Below are positions 9,327 through 18,085 of a stretch of 64,000 nucleotides of DNA, piece after piece. Source of the stretch: Nocardiopsis sp. JB363. GTDB lineage: Bacteria > Actinomycetota > Actinomycetes > Streptosporangiales > Streptosporangiaceae. Position 1 is the first letter of the stretch; every line of letters starts with the position of its first letter. The notes beneath the pieces were generated by a model that searched no databases, was not told the DNA's origin, and saw nothing but the letters and a program-made list of their open reading frames with translations. Location of the stretch: positions 1-64,000 of the forward strand of contig NZ_FRFF01000136.1 of NCBI RefSeq assembly GCF_900143625.1. The letters are read 5' to 3'. Position numbers and translations under genes: made by a program.

Positions 9327-11369
9327 TTATGAGATGGGCGCCCCTAACTCCGCCAAACGGGAGGCGGCTTGTTCCACCACGGGATGACCGGGGGAGAGCA
9401 GCGGATGAGTGCGCTGAAGGTAGTCGATCTCTTGGGAGCGGTCTGTGCGGGTGCGGGCGATGGTGGCCAGCTCCATGTACAAGGATGCTCGCTGATGCAG
9501 TGAACCCGACAGCAGGGTGGAGGCCAGGCCCTCCAGCGCCAGCAGTTCGGCCACGGGGAGCAGCGCCGGGTCCTCTTCGTTCAGGAGCAGGGCGATCATG
9601 CCTTGGGTATTGCGGGTGGCCTGGTAGATGTCGGGCGGGTCCAGGTGGAGCAGGGTCCGGTAGGAGGCGGTGAAGGCCGCCATGGCCTCTTGCGTTCGCC
9701 CTTGTCGGACGTGGATCTCGCCCAACCTGCGGGTCTGGAACGCGGCCCCGCGATGCTTACCCAACTCCTGGTGCATGCGCAGGGACATGGTTTGGGCTTC
9801 CTCAGCCTCCTCCAAACGTCCGAGACGTGCCAGCATCGATCCGATCGATTCGTAGGCGGAAGCAACCCCCTGGGCGAACCCGGCCTGTTCATAGGCGTCC
9901 TTGGCCTGCAGGTTGAGGTCGAGAGCGGCCTGCCAATCGGGGTGCAGGCTCGTGCTGAGACGCTGCAGCATCAACCCCACCAAACGCCCATCCCCGGTGG
10001 GCCGCGCCGCCTCGAGCCCCCACTCGTACAGTTCACGGGCGATGGGTGGTTTCCGCAGCGTCACATAGGTACCGATGTGGTCCACGAACATCGCCACCTC
10101 CGCCCGGTCGAGCCGGTGCAGCAGGCGGGCCAAGGCGAGGATGTTGTCCAACTCGGCGTCGACCCACGCCAGCGCCTCATCACGGGTGGAGAACCACACC
10201 TCGTCCTCTTGAGCAACGCGGGCCAGCTGAATACCTTCGGTGTCGGCCCTCCACCGCCACACGTTCAGGACCAGGTCCACCGCAGCCAACCGGACCCGAT
10301 AGAAGTCAGCGAGGGCCTCCACCATGGCCGTGTGCCTCTCCGGGGCGAGCCTGTCCGCCAGAGGTTGGCGTACCCGGTCGTGGACGGTGTACCGACCCCG
10401 GCCGAGGTCGACCAACAACGCCGCCTCCACCAGCGTGGTCAAAGTGCGCTGGGCCTGCTCACATGGGGTTCCCACCAGGGCGGCGGTCACCTCGGCGGTG
10501 ACGAACGAACCGGGGAAGGCAGCGATGAGGACGGCAGCGGTCGCGCTCTGCTCGGCCAGGGCGGTGAGGATCGTGGTGATGCGGTCGGGCACCAGGTTCT
10601 CCTGTTCGGTTTCGGCCAGCGGTGTGTACAGGCCGCGCGCCAGGGCGGCGGCGGTGAGGGCCGCGGCCAACGGCGATCCGCCGGCAGAGGCGACGGCTCC
10701 GTCGAGCACCCGGCTGGGGAGGGGGCGGTCGACCAGGCGGTTGATGAGGTCGCCCACGGTCTGGTCCGGCAGGCCCGCCAGGTGCGCGACGCGTCCGCCG
10801 GTGGCCACGAGTTCGTCCAGTCCGTGGTGGGCGGTGGCGATCCCGGCGCAGCCTGGCCCAGCCGGGAACAGCGCATGAACGGCCTCGGCGGTAGTCTGTT
10901 CGACTACCACGAGCAGACGCTGGTGCGCGGTGGCGGTTCGCCACAGGGCTTTGAGACCGTCGGGGTCCTCGGGGAGGTAGGTGTGGCCCAAGGCGAGCAG
11001 CCATCCCCGCAGGATGGTGTCGGAATCGGTGGTGGACAGGTCCGCGTACAGGGCTCCGTTGGGCCACCGGTGCTGGTGCTCATGGCCCCACGCGGTGACC
11101 AGCGCTGTTTTCCCGACCCCGGAGGGGCCCTGTACGGCGACCCGCATGGGCCCGTGACGGGTTCTCCAGGACCGATCGAGCCAAGCACGCGCCTGGTCGC
11201 GGTCCAAGAACAACCGCGGCGCGGGAAGCTGACGCGGAACCACGAGTTGGGGCATGGGGGTGGTGTGGATATGAAGGCCACCGCCATGCACGTCACGCAT
11301 CTGCACGACCACTCCGGACGGCCCTTGTACGTTGTTGCTCAAGCCGCCCCCTGGAGCGGGTGCCGCCAA
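9327..11369 (-). CDS. STAND NTPase: NB-ARC-like domain with TPR repeats
   Basis: This 680-residue signal-transduction ATPase has an N-terminal leader with VQMRDVHGGGLHIH, an NB-ARC/AAA-like ATPase with P-loop GPSGVGKTAL (residues 81-90), a winged-helix region, and TPR-like helical repeats over roughly residues 450-660. STAND proteins oligomerise when the repeat domain senses a ligand. In bacteria many serve in regulation or antiphage defence. No separate effector domain such as TIR or nuclease is visible, so signalling output is unknown. Translation seems to begin at TTG 11369, which overlaps the end of the upstream HTH gene by 31 bases, suggesting a shared transcript. It may belong to the neighbouring defence genes or be a pathway regulator of the polyketide cluster. 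Confidence 0.75.
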   Translation of the reverse strand: MAAPAPGGGLSNNVQGPSGVVVQMRDVHGGGLHIHTTPMPQLVVPRQLPAPRLFLDRDQARAWLDRSWRTRHGPMRVAVQGPSGVGKTALVTAWGHEHQHRWPNGALYADLSTTDSDTILRGWLLALGHTYLPEDPDGLKALWRTATAHQRLLVVVEQTTAEAVHALFPAGPGCAGIATAHHGLDELVATGGRVAHLAGLPDQTVGDLINRLVDRPLPSRVLDGAVASAGGSPLAAALTAAALARGLYTPLAETEQENLVPDRITTILTALAEQSATAAVLIAAFPGSFVTAEVTAALVGTPCEQAQRTLTTLVEAALLVDLGRGRYTVHDRVRQPLADRLAPERHTAMVEALADFYRVRLAAVDLVLNVWRWRADTEGIQLARVAQEDEVWFSTRDEALAWVDAELDNILALARLLHRLDRAEVAMFVDHIGTYVTLRKPPIARELYEWGLEAARPTGDGRLVGLMLQRLSTSLHPDWQAALDLNLQAKDAYEQAGFAQGVASAYESIGSMLARLGRLEEAEEAQTMSLRMHQELGKHRGAAFQTRRLGEIHVRQGRTQEAMAAFTASYRTLLHLDPPDIYQATRNTQGMIALLLNEEDPALLPVAELLALEGLASTLLSGSLHQRASLYMELATIARTRTDRSQEIDYLQRTHPLLSPGHPVVEQAASRLAELGAPIS

Positions 11370-12154
11370 CGGGCGAAGTCGACCAAGGACAGCGCGTGCC
11401 GGTCACTGGCCCAGGTCAGAAACTCATGCAGAGCACCGGATAGGTCCGGATCCTGGATGCGCAGCGCCCCGGCACGTGACCCCAGATGGGTGTGGCGGCG
11501 CACGTAGACCACGCCCGGCACCACTTCCAAGTCGGGAAGACTGCGCCGCTGTTCCAGGTGGGTGCATTTCCACGCGGGCAACACTCGTACCCACCCGCCG
11601 GCGGCGGCCACGTGCAGGTACCGGGCCAGGCAGTACCGTCCGTACCCACTCAGGGGTTGAGCGGGTATCCACAGGGTGCGCCGGAGCACGCCGCGGGCGC
11701 GTAGCCGGGCGTTCTCTTGCTCCCACCGGGATTGTTGCTTGGCCAGGGCCCGTTCGGCTCGCTCGGTGTCGCCCTGGTACCAGGCCTGCCAGGTCGGCCA
11801 GTCCGGTGGGCGGTGGTCGCGGCGGGCCAGGGTCCACCACGTCCCTGCCGGCGCGTGGTCGAGCTCGTCGGCCAGCTCCTGTTCGGTGATCAGTTTCCCT
11901 TCGGTGTTGGCCAACCGGTCGAAGAGTGTGAGCTCGGGGTGGCGGCGCTGGCAGTAGGCGATGACCGAGTCGGTCCGGTAGGAGAAGGTTCGGTTTCCCA
12001 CACGGTGGGCGACCAACGTGCCCTCTTCGACCCGGAGCTTGAGTGTGTGCCGGGTGTGCCCGGTCAGCGTTTGCGCATCGGTGGGGGAGAGGTAGGTGCG
12101 GGCGTCGGCCATCAAGCGTGTGCGTTGCTGAAGCCGGTGGATTGCAGAAGACAT
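11339..12154 (-). CDS. HTH protein with DUF6879-like C-terminal region
   Basis: The protein has 271 residues. Residues about 18-70 (TYLSPTDAQTLTGHTRHTLK through the DSVIAYC segment) look like an excisionase/MerR-type winged helix that reads a beta-hairpin code. The second half, with RGVLRRTLWIPAQPLSGYGRY and a terminal LVDFARW, resembles DUF6879-type actinobacterial proteins that often accompany HTH regulators. It would bind DNA and probably controls itself and the overlapping STAND gene. Its start lies 120 bases downstream of the polyketide synthase stop on the same strand, so it could share that transcript. The DUF6879 relation is weak and function is unknown. Confidence 0.6.
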   Translation of the reverse strand: MSSAIHRLQQRTRLMADARTYLSPTDAQTLTGHTRHTLKLRVEEGTLVAHRVGNRTFSYRTDSVIAYCQRRHPELTLFDRLANTEGKLITEQELADELDHAPAGTWWTLARRDHRPPDWPTWQAWYQGDTERAERALAKQQSRWEQENARLRARGVLRRTLWIPAQPLSGYGRYCLARYLHVAAAGGWVRVLPAWKCTHLEQRRSLPDLEVVPGVVYVRRHTHLGSRAGALRIQDPDLSGALHEFLTWASDRHALSLVDFARWRHPLQGAA

Positions 12155-12274
12155 CTCTTCAGGGGGTCCTTGTCGCAGGGTCGGTCAGGCGGGCCAGAGC
12201 CAGGCCTTGAACGGTGTACTCGGTGGGAACCCGCCAAGCGGGCGAGACCGCGATGGGGCAGGCTGCCCTCCGGC

Positions 12275-15187
12275 TCAGGGGAGGAAGGACGCAGCCCCGT
12301 TCTGGGAGAGCCTCTGTGGTCTGGGGAGGAACTCGACCAAAGTGGTGGACACTTGCTGCCAGGTACGGTCTGGCAGGAACAGCCGGATATCGACCTGGGC
12401 CCACGGCGGTACTCGGCGCAGACGGGTGAGGAGATGGAGCAGGCTCTGGCTGTCCAACCCGGTCTCGGTCCAGGTGCTGTGCGGGTCGAACCCTTCGAGC
12501 AGCGGGGTCAGGCGGCCGAGTTCCTCGGTCAGGTGTGCCAGAACGTGGTCGGGGGCGGGAGTGGTCACCACGTCGAGTTGTTGCGAAGGGGACGAGTGTT
12601 TGCTGTGGTCCCAACCGGGGCGAACCACCAGGTGCGGATGGGCGCGTCCGGTCGGCCTGGTGGGGGTGAGACCGGCGGTGTAGAGCTCTCCGATGCCTCG
12701 GGCGAACTCGGCCGTATCGCTGGTGATGGCGACGGCGGTGGTAGGGGAGATGGTGTGGTGGATGTGTTCGCTCAGCAGGGCACGGGGGCCGATCTCCACG
12801 AACACCACTGACCGATCCTGATCGAGTGCTGCGGCTGCGGCCAGTGCTTCGGTGAACCTGACCGGGCATCGAGCCTGCTCGGCCCAGTACCCGGCACCCC
12901 ACCGTCCCGGAGCGTCGCTGGGGTGGTCAGGGCGGGCGGTGGAGATGATCGGTATCCGGCCAGCGCCGCTGATGAGCCCGGCCAGGGCTTCACGGAGAGC
13001 AGGCACCATGGGGTCGACGGCGGGGGAGTGCGCCGGGATCACATCCGCGACCGGTCTGCACCACACACCCCGCTCCTCCAACCGGGCGCGAAGGTGGTTC
13101 AGATACCCGGAGGGGCCGGCCACCACCTGGACCGCGGGTGCGCTGTAGGAGGCGACGGTGACCTGCCCGTCGTAAGGGGTCAGGGCCGCTTGAACCTGGT
13201 CGATGTCGGCACGGATGGCCAACATGCCACCGGTCTCGCCCAACTTGCCGAGTAGGTGACTGCGTTCGGCCAACACCCGGGTTGCCGCGTTCAGGTTCAG
13301 GACCCCAGCGGTGTAAGCGGCGGTGATCTCCCCGACCGAATGGCCCAACACCAAGTCGGGGACAATACCGTGCTCGGCCAACACAGCGGTGAGCCCGAGC
13401 TGGATCAGGAAGGTGCAGTGCTGGGCGTCAACGAACCCGTCCAGGTCATCGCCCGGCCACCACACCGGGTACCCGGTGTGGTGGGACAGGGTAGCCCGTG
13501 CCTCCTCCACCGCCGTGGCGAAGGCCGATAGCCGCATCAACTCGGCACCGGCGTGGGGGTGGTGGCCTCCATGCCCGGAGTAGACGAACACCACCCTCGG
13601 GCGCACGGTGGGCACGGTGCGCGGGCCGATGACGTACGGATCGGGTGTGCCATCTTGGAGGTTGCGCAACCCTTGCACCAACGTCCCCAAATCGGCAGCG
13701 GTGACAGCGGCTCGGACACGACCATGAGCACCGCGTGCCAGACAGGTATCGGCCACCACCCCCACCGATCCCACCGCAGGAGCATCAGCCGCCAGATGCC
13801 CCGCAGTCGCGGACAGCGCGGTGGGGGAGTGAGCCGAGACCACGACGGTCTCCGGAAACGGCATCGGATCCTCACCCACTGGTGGCTCCGTCACCGGGGC
13901 CTGAGAGATGAGGGCGTGAGCGTTGGACCCACCGAACCCGAACGAGGACACCCCCGCCACCCGCACCGAACCGTCGCCTTCGGGCCACGGCTCCACCCGG
14001 GCCGGCACCCGGACCTGTTTCTCCAATCCCTTGCGCAGGTTCTGGTGGCCTGCGGTGGGAGGGATCTGCCCGTGATGGACGGCGAGCGCGGCGGCCATCA
14101 CCCCGGTGACCCCGGCCGCCCCCTCCAGATGGCCGAGCGCACTCTTGACCGACCCCACCACCACAGGACCCTGGTGCCCGAACACCTCGGCGATACCGGC
14201 GGCTTCGACGCGGTCCCCAGCCTTGGTCCCGGTCCCATGCGCCTGAACCCACCCCACCTGATCAGGAGCCAGCCCGGCATCGGCCAGAGATCGCCGGAGC
14301 GTCGCGGCTTGACGCCCCCTGCGCGGAGCCAACAGATGCGGCGAAGCACCACCGTGCCCGACCCCGGTGCCAGCCACGTGCGCCCACACCCGGTGACCAC
14401 GCTCGGCGGCGAGTGCGGCTCGTGCCAGCACCAGAACGACCGCGCCCTCGGAGCGCACGTACCCATCCGCCCTCTGGTCGAAGGGCCTGCACCGCCCCTC
14501 AGGGGACAGGACACCGCTCTCGACGAAGGAGGCGGTGATCACCGGGTTGGTCAGCACGTTCGTCCCGGCCACCAGCGCAAGGTCGACCTCGCCCGCGCGC
14601 AGGTCGCGCACCGCGTAGTGCAGGGCACTCAGCGAGGACGAACAGGCGGTGTCCATGGTCAGCGAAGGCCCGTCCAGATCCAGATGGTGGGAGACGCGGT
14701 TGGCCAGGATCGCCATCCCCGCACCCGAAGCGGTGAACACCCCCGCCCGATTCCTCGCCCCGAAGTTTTCCGCGGCTTGATCGATGGAGGCCGCTCCCAC
14801 GTACACACCACTACGGGAACCGGCCAACGATGCGGGCACGAGCGCGGCATCAGCCAACGCCTCATAGGCGACTTCCAGCAACCATCCCTGTTGAGGATCC
14901 ATCTCGGCGGCCTCGTCCGCGCTGATCCCGAAAAAGGCGTGATCGAAGACGTGCTCCACCACCCCTGCGGAGAACGGATGCTCAGGGATCTGGTCGGGGT
15001 GCAGGTGGGCGACCATTCGCTCCCACCGCTCCTGAGGGATGGGGGATACGCAGTCGCGTCCCTCGGTCAGGGTCTTCCACAGCAGGTCGGGGGAGTCGAT
15101 GCCGCCGGGCAGACGGCAGCCCATGCCGATGATCGCCACCGTCCCACCCGGCTTATCCGGTCGAGTTCTCGTGTTCGTGGTGGTCAT
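12275..15187 (-). CDS. Single-module type I polyketide synthase, KS-AT-ACP
   Basis: The protein has about 970 residues. The ketosynthase spans roughly residues 15-430. It has the active cysteine in DTACSSS (Cys182), the histidine of HGTGTK near 317 and KSALGHLEGAAG near 355. The acyltransferase follows, with GHSVGE as active-site motif and an unusual specificity region (VIPAHSP where malonyl enzymes have HAFHSP). The C-terminal carrier domain has TGLDSQSLLHLL, giving the phosphopantetheine serine. No ketoreductase, dehydratase, enoylreductase or thioesterase is present, so one non-reduced extension, or iterative use with partners, is expected. ATG 15187 overlaps the stop of the methyltransferase (ATGA). 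The frame is open further upstream, but that part lies inside the methyltransferase gene. Confidence 0.9.
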   Translation of the reverse strand: MTTTNTRTRPDKPGGTVAIIGMGCRLPGGIDSPDLLWKTLTEGRDCVSPIPQERWERMVAHLHPDQIPEHPFSAGVVEHVFDHAFFGISADEAAEMDPQQGWLLEVAYEALADAALVPASLAGSRSGVYVGAASIDQAAENFGARNRAGVFTASGAGMAILANRVSHHLDLDGPSLTMDTACSSSLSALHYAVRDLRAGEVDLALVAGTNVLTNPVITASFVESGVLSPEGRCRPFDQRADGYVRSEGAVVLVLARAALAAERGHRVWAHVAGTGVGHGGASPHLLAPRRGRQAATLRRSLADAGLAPDQVGWVQAHGTGTKAGDRVEAAGIAEVFGHQGPVVVGSVKSALGHLEGAAGVTGVMAAALAVHHGQIPPTAGHQNLRKGLEKQVRVPARVEPWPEGDGSVRVAGVSSFGFGGSNAHALISQAPVTEPPVGEDPMPFPETVVVSAHSPTALSATAGHLAADAPAVGSVGVVADTCLARGAHGRVRAAVTAADLGTLVQGLRNLQDGTPDPYVIGPRTVPTVRPRVVFVYSGHGGHHPHAGAELMRLSAFATAVEEARATLSHHTGYPVWWPGDDLDGFVDAQHCTFLIQLGLTAVLAEHGIVPDLVLGHSVGEITAAYTAGVLNLNAATRVLAERSHLLGKLGETGGMLAIRADIDQVQAALTPYDGQVTVASYSAPAVQVVAGPSGYLNHLRARLEERGVWCRPVADVIPAHSPAVDPMVPALREALAGLISGAGRIPIISTARPDHPSDAPGRWGAGYWAEQARCPVRFTEALAAAAALDQDRSVVFVEIGPRALLSEHIHHTISPTTAVAITSDTAEFARGIGELYTAGLTPTRPTGRAHPHLVVRPGWDHSKHSSPSQQLDVVTTPAPDHVLAHLTEELGRLTPLLEGFDPHSTWTETGLDSQSLLHLLTRLRRVPPWAQVDIRLFLPDRTWQQVSTTLVEFLPRPQRLSQNGAASFLP

Positions 15188-15915
15188 CGGCGCGGCTCCT
15201 TGGCCACCCACACCCCGGCCGAGCCCATCACGGTCAACTCCACGCTGGCGAAGTGCAGATCCAGCATGGCGCGTAGGTCGACGAGCCGGTCGCCGTTGTT
15301 GTGGAAGATGTTGCGTCCGGGCTGGTTGTAGACGTGTTGGAGGCGGCGGGCGAGGCGGTTGTTGTGGGTATGGGGGTCCTCGACTCCCAGGAGGGTGGAG
15401 CCGATGAACACCCCGCCCTGGCCGAGCACACGGGCGGCCTCGGTGAATGCGGTCTGCTTGTGCCGCAACGAGGCACCGGGTACGCAGTGCAGGACGTGGA
15501 ACATCCCCACCGACCCGACCGACGCATCCCCCAAGGGCCAAGGAGCTGTGAGGACGTCGTGCCGGTGCGGGACGACCAGCCCATGCTCGGCCAACCGGGG
15601 AGTGCAGTAGTCCAGGGGGCCTTCGTTGAGGTCCATCAGGTGGATCTGCCGCAGCGCCGCGGATACCGGTTCCCCAGAAGGTCCGGTCGGGGCGGGTGCG
15701 CGGAGAAGAAAATGTGCGTCGGCCGGTCCCACATCCAGGTGAGTGGGGGCCGTCAGCGCGGCGTACAGGTCCAGGATGTGGTCGTTGTCGACCTTCCACG
15801 CCAGCTTGTGGGACAGGCCCACCACCAGGCGTCGGTAACGGCGCAGGTTCCGAGGGCTGTACAGGCGGGGGTTGGGCACCGAACTCGTTCGGGTGTGGGG
15901 GGTGTTCTCAGGCAT
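15184..15915 (-). CDS. SAM-dependent methyltransferase of the polyketide cluster
   Basis: This protein has about 243 residues and a class I methyltransferase fold. The segment LTAPTHLDVGPADAHFLL stands where motif I is expected, HLMDLNEGPLDY carries the acidic residue of motif II, and GSVGMFHVLHCVP is motif IV. ARVLGQGGVFIGSTLLG is the usual post-motif strand of small-molecule methyltransferases. It probably methylates the polyketide or an intermediate on oxygen or carbon. ATG 15915 is chosen over the longer frame to 16029 because the extra residues look non-coding and a short gap then separates it from the monooxygenase. Its stop overlaps the PKS start, so the two are coupled. Confidence 0.8.
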   Translation of the reverse strand: MPENTPHTRTSSVPNPRLYSPRNLRRYRRLVVGLSHKLAWKVDNDHILDLYAALTAPTHLDVGPADAHFLLRAPAPTGPSGEPVSAALRQIHLMDLNEGPLDYCTPRLAEHGLVVPHRHDVLTAPWPLGDASVGSVGMFHVLHCVPGASLRHKQTAFTEAARVLGQGGVFIGSTLLGVEDPHTHNNRLARRLQHVYNQPGRNIFHNNGDRLVDLRAMLDLHFASVELTVMGSAGVWVAKEPRR

Positions 15916-15974
15916 GGCGAAGCAACGCCTTCCGGCTCGATGAAGGACAAGGAGGAAGTGGGTGCGGGCGGGGG

Positions 15975-17282
15975 TCAGAGGGTGAGCAGGTGGTTCATCC
16001 GCGCGGGATCGTCCAACCCGGCCGACCACGCAGCCGCACCCTCAGGGGTGGACACGGTCTCGGCGAAGCCGGTCAGGACGCGTTCGGGCAGGGCTCCACT
16101 CCAGTAGGCGGTGACGAACCCACCGAAGGCCGAGGTGTACTGGCCGTGCCGGGCCCAGTAGGCCTCCCACGCCCCGGTCAGGACGTCAGCGTGGAACGGC
16201 GGGCCGTGTTGGCGGAGCTGGTCGCGCAGCGTGGTGGCAACCCAGGTCGAGGCCCCGGCACCTTGCCCGGAGGCGTGCTCCACGGTCATCGTGGCGTCCC
16301 CGATCCCCACCACCGGGGCCCCTTGGATGGTGGTGACGGGTCGACGCACCTGCGGATGCACCTCACGCACCAACTCCGACCCCGCGATCACCACCCCCTC
16401 AGAGCACTCCTGAGCCAAGTCCGGGGCCAGTCGGGCGAGCTGGGCGAGCACATGAGCCCAGGCACTCCGGGCGTGAGCGCCATGTCGGCGCGGCAGCCCC
16501 GCTCCTGTCTCGCCCCCCTCTTCTGGGGAAAAGGCAGGGTCCAGCGGGGTTCCAGGGCGTGCCATGACCTGAACACACACCGCTGAATACGGGGTGACGT
16601 GCATCGGCGGTGCGTCGATAGCCGAAAGAGAGCGCACCTGGAAGGGGGAGAGGGCATCGACCGTGAGCACGGGATAGACCATGACCTCACCCCAAGGACA
16701 GGAGAGGACCTCCACACGTTGCGGGAGCCACTCTTCGGGCACGGCCAGATGGGCCTGGACCACCACCCGATCGGTCGCCCCACCCGACCGATCCGGATCC
16801 GGGGCGAACAAGTGCCGCAAGTCGCTGTCGCTACCAGGGGCAACGACCACCAAGTCGTGCAACCGCGTGGAGGCGAACCCGGACACATCCGCAGAAGTAC
16901 AGGCGCGCTCGTGGACCCGCCCGCCGCGCTCTGCCACGTGTTGGAGCCAGTAGGCGCTCTTGAGTCGGTGATCGATGGCCACCGCCGGGCCCGGCAACGG
17001 TGCGGTGAAGTCGAACTCCTCCCCGTGAGGAGGAACCATACGCATCCGCACCTCGTGCGCGGGCGGGGCGGTGTGCTGCCACAACCCCAAACCCAACGCC
17101 AGCTCGGTGGCGTGCACCGAGGGCAAGGTCAGTTGGGTCAGCCCCGCCGGATTGCCGAGAATCTCCGCAGTGGGGTGGCGTGTGAACACGTCCACGCGCC
17201 AACCGTCTTCCAACAAGCCGGTGGCCAGGGTCAGAGCGGAGTGGCCCGACCCGAAGATCACCGCACGGGGTGGCGTGGTCAT
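15975..17282 (-). CDS. Styrene/indole monooxygenase-like flavoprotein
   Basis: This 435-residue flavoprotein begins with the Rossmann motif VIFGSGHSALTLATGLLEDG and continues as VDVFTR, the dinucleotide-binding start of group E (StyA-like) FAD monooxygenases. Further segments such as IDHRLKSAYWLQHVAERGG and VVGIGDATMTVEHASGQGAG fit the FAD-contact region of this family. StyA enzymes take reduced FAD from a separate flavin reductase; none is encoded nearby. It would epoxidise or hydroxylate an aromatic or alkene group, most simply on the product of the adjacent PKS. Its ATG overlaps the stop of the preceding regulatory gene (ATGA). Confidence 0.8.
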   Translation of the reverse strand: MTTPPRAVIFGSGHSALTLATGLLEDGWRVDVFTRHPTAEILGNPAGLTQLTLPSVHATELALGLGLWQHTAPPAHEVRMRMVPPHGEEFDFTAPLPGPAVAIDHRLKSAYWLQHVAERGGRVHERACTSADVSGFASTRLHDLVVVAPGSDSDLRHLFAPDPDRSGGATDRVVVQAHLAVPEEWLPQRVEVLSCPWGEVMVYPVLTVDALSPFQVRSLSAIDAPPMHVTPYSAVCVQVMARPGTPLDPAFSPEEGGETGAGLPRRHGAHARSAWAHVLAQLARLAPDLAQECSEGVVIAGSELVREVHPQVRRPVTTIQGAPVVGIGDATMTVEHASGQGAGASTWVATTLRDQLRQHGPPFHADVLTGAWEAYWARHGQYTSAFGGFVTAYWSGALPERVLTGFAETVSTPEGAAAWSAGLDDPARMNHLLTL

Positions 17283-18085
17283 CGGCGGCCTCCGTTCATC
17301 AGCGTCGAGCACAGATCCATCAACGCTTCGCACACACCACGCCTGTACACGTCACCGATCACCACCGGGGTGTGGTCGGGCAACCCCATGCAGGCGCGCA
17401 CCATGTCGGTGTCGACCTCGCCTTCGGCGTCGTGGTGGATCAACACCACGACGGGCACACCGGCGGCCCGTAGTGTCGACAGACTCTCCCGGGCACTGGT
17501 CAACTCCTCAGGTGAGGGGCCGGTGATGACCACGGCACCGAATGCTTCCCGGCAGGCATCGCTCCACACCGAGCTACCGCCACCCAGGCCGCTGACCCCC
17601 AAAGCCAACATGTCCAGATCCGGAGCGATGCGCCTGGTGGCGACCTCGACACAGGGATCGTTCTGCAAACGCCAAGGACCCTCCTGGGCCAGGGTGGCCA
17701 GCGCGTGGTGGGTCTGCTGGTGTTGGGTGCCGACGATGAGCAACTTGACCACTGCGACCGCGACCGGCACCTGCTGCTCAAGCGCGGCCCAGGTACGCAG
17801 CCGCTCGGCCCGTGCCGGAGCACACACCGACCGCACCAGGTCCAGCTCCGCCAACTCCGAGAGCACCACCCCGGTCACGGCAGCAGAGTGGCCGGTGCGA
17901 GCGGCCACCTCGGCGACCGTTATCGCGCGCTGGGACTCCCGGCACACCCCAAGCGCATGCCAGAACACCTCCGGAAGATCCGGAGAGTAGGAGGCGGACA
18001 CATCCGGATTGGCCTCGAACACCGAATGCATGAGAACCCCGGTCGAGGGACGGATCAACAGTGGTGCGGGTACCAGAGCGTTCAC
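17279..18085 (-). CDS. DUF742 / GTPase-like fusion (conservon CvnC-CvnD type), degenerate P-loop
   Basis: This 268-residue protein looks like two conservon components joined. Residues about 35-90 (VFWHALGVC, then ITVAEVAARTGHSAAVTG) resemble the winged-helix DUF742 protein CvnC. From about residue 110 the sequence follows the Ras-like GTPase CvnD: a first strand VKLLIVG, a region VVITGPSPEELTSAR, then GVPVVVLIHH and TPVVIGDVYRRG in the places of the later strands. The usual GKTT P-loop is replaced by TQHQQTHHA, so nucleotide binding is probably lost. It overlaps the roadblock gene (GTGA) and the monooxygenase gene (ATGA). A membrane histidine kinase (CvnA) is not present here. Function is probably regulatory or scaffolding within the cluster. 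Confidence 0.65.
   Translation of the reverse strand: MNALVPAPLLIRPSTGVLMHSVFEANPDVSASYSPDLPEVFWHALGVCRESQRAITVAEVAARTGHSAAVTGVVLSELAELDLVRSVCAPARAERLRTWAALEQQVPVAVAVVKLLIVGTQHQQTHHALATLAQEGPWRLQNDPCVEVATRRIAPDLDMLALGVSGLGGGSSVWSDACREAFGAVVITGPSPEELTSARESLSTLRAAGVPVVVLIHHDAEGEVDTDMVRACMGLPDHTPVVIGDVYRRGVCEALMDLCSTLMNGGRR

Noticed and set aside
9603-11507. A 634-residue plus-strand protein opposite the STAND gene
   Set aside because: It is Gly/Arg/His-rich without domains and lies wholly antisense to a protein with clear motifs.
12275-15799. A longer PKS reaching back to 15799
   Set aside because: The extra 200 residues lie inside the methyltransferase gene in another frame and have no domain; ATG 15187 has the ATGA overlap.
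15301-16107. Plus-strand protein opposite the methyltransferase
   Set aside because: It is a shadow of the minus-strand operon with no recognisable sequence.
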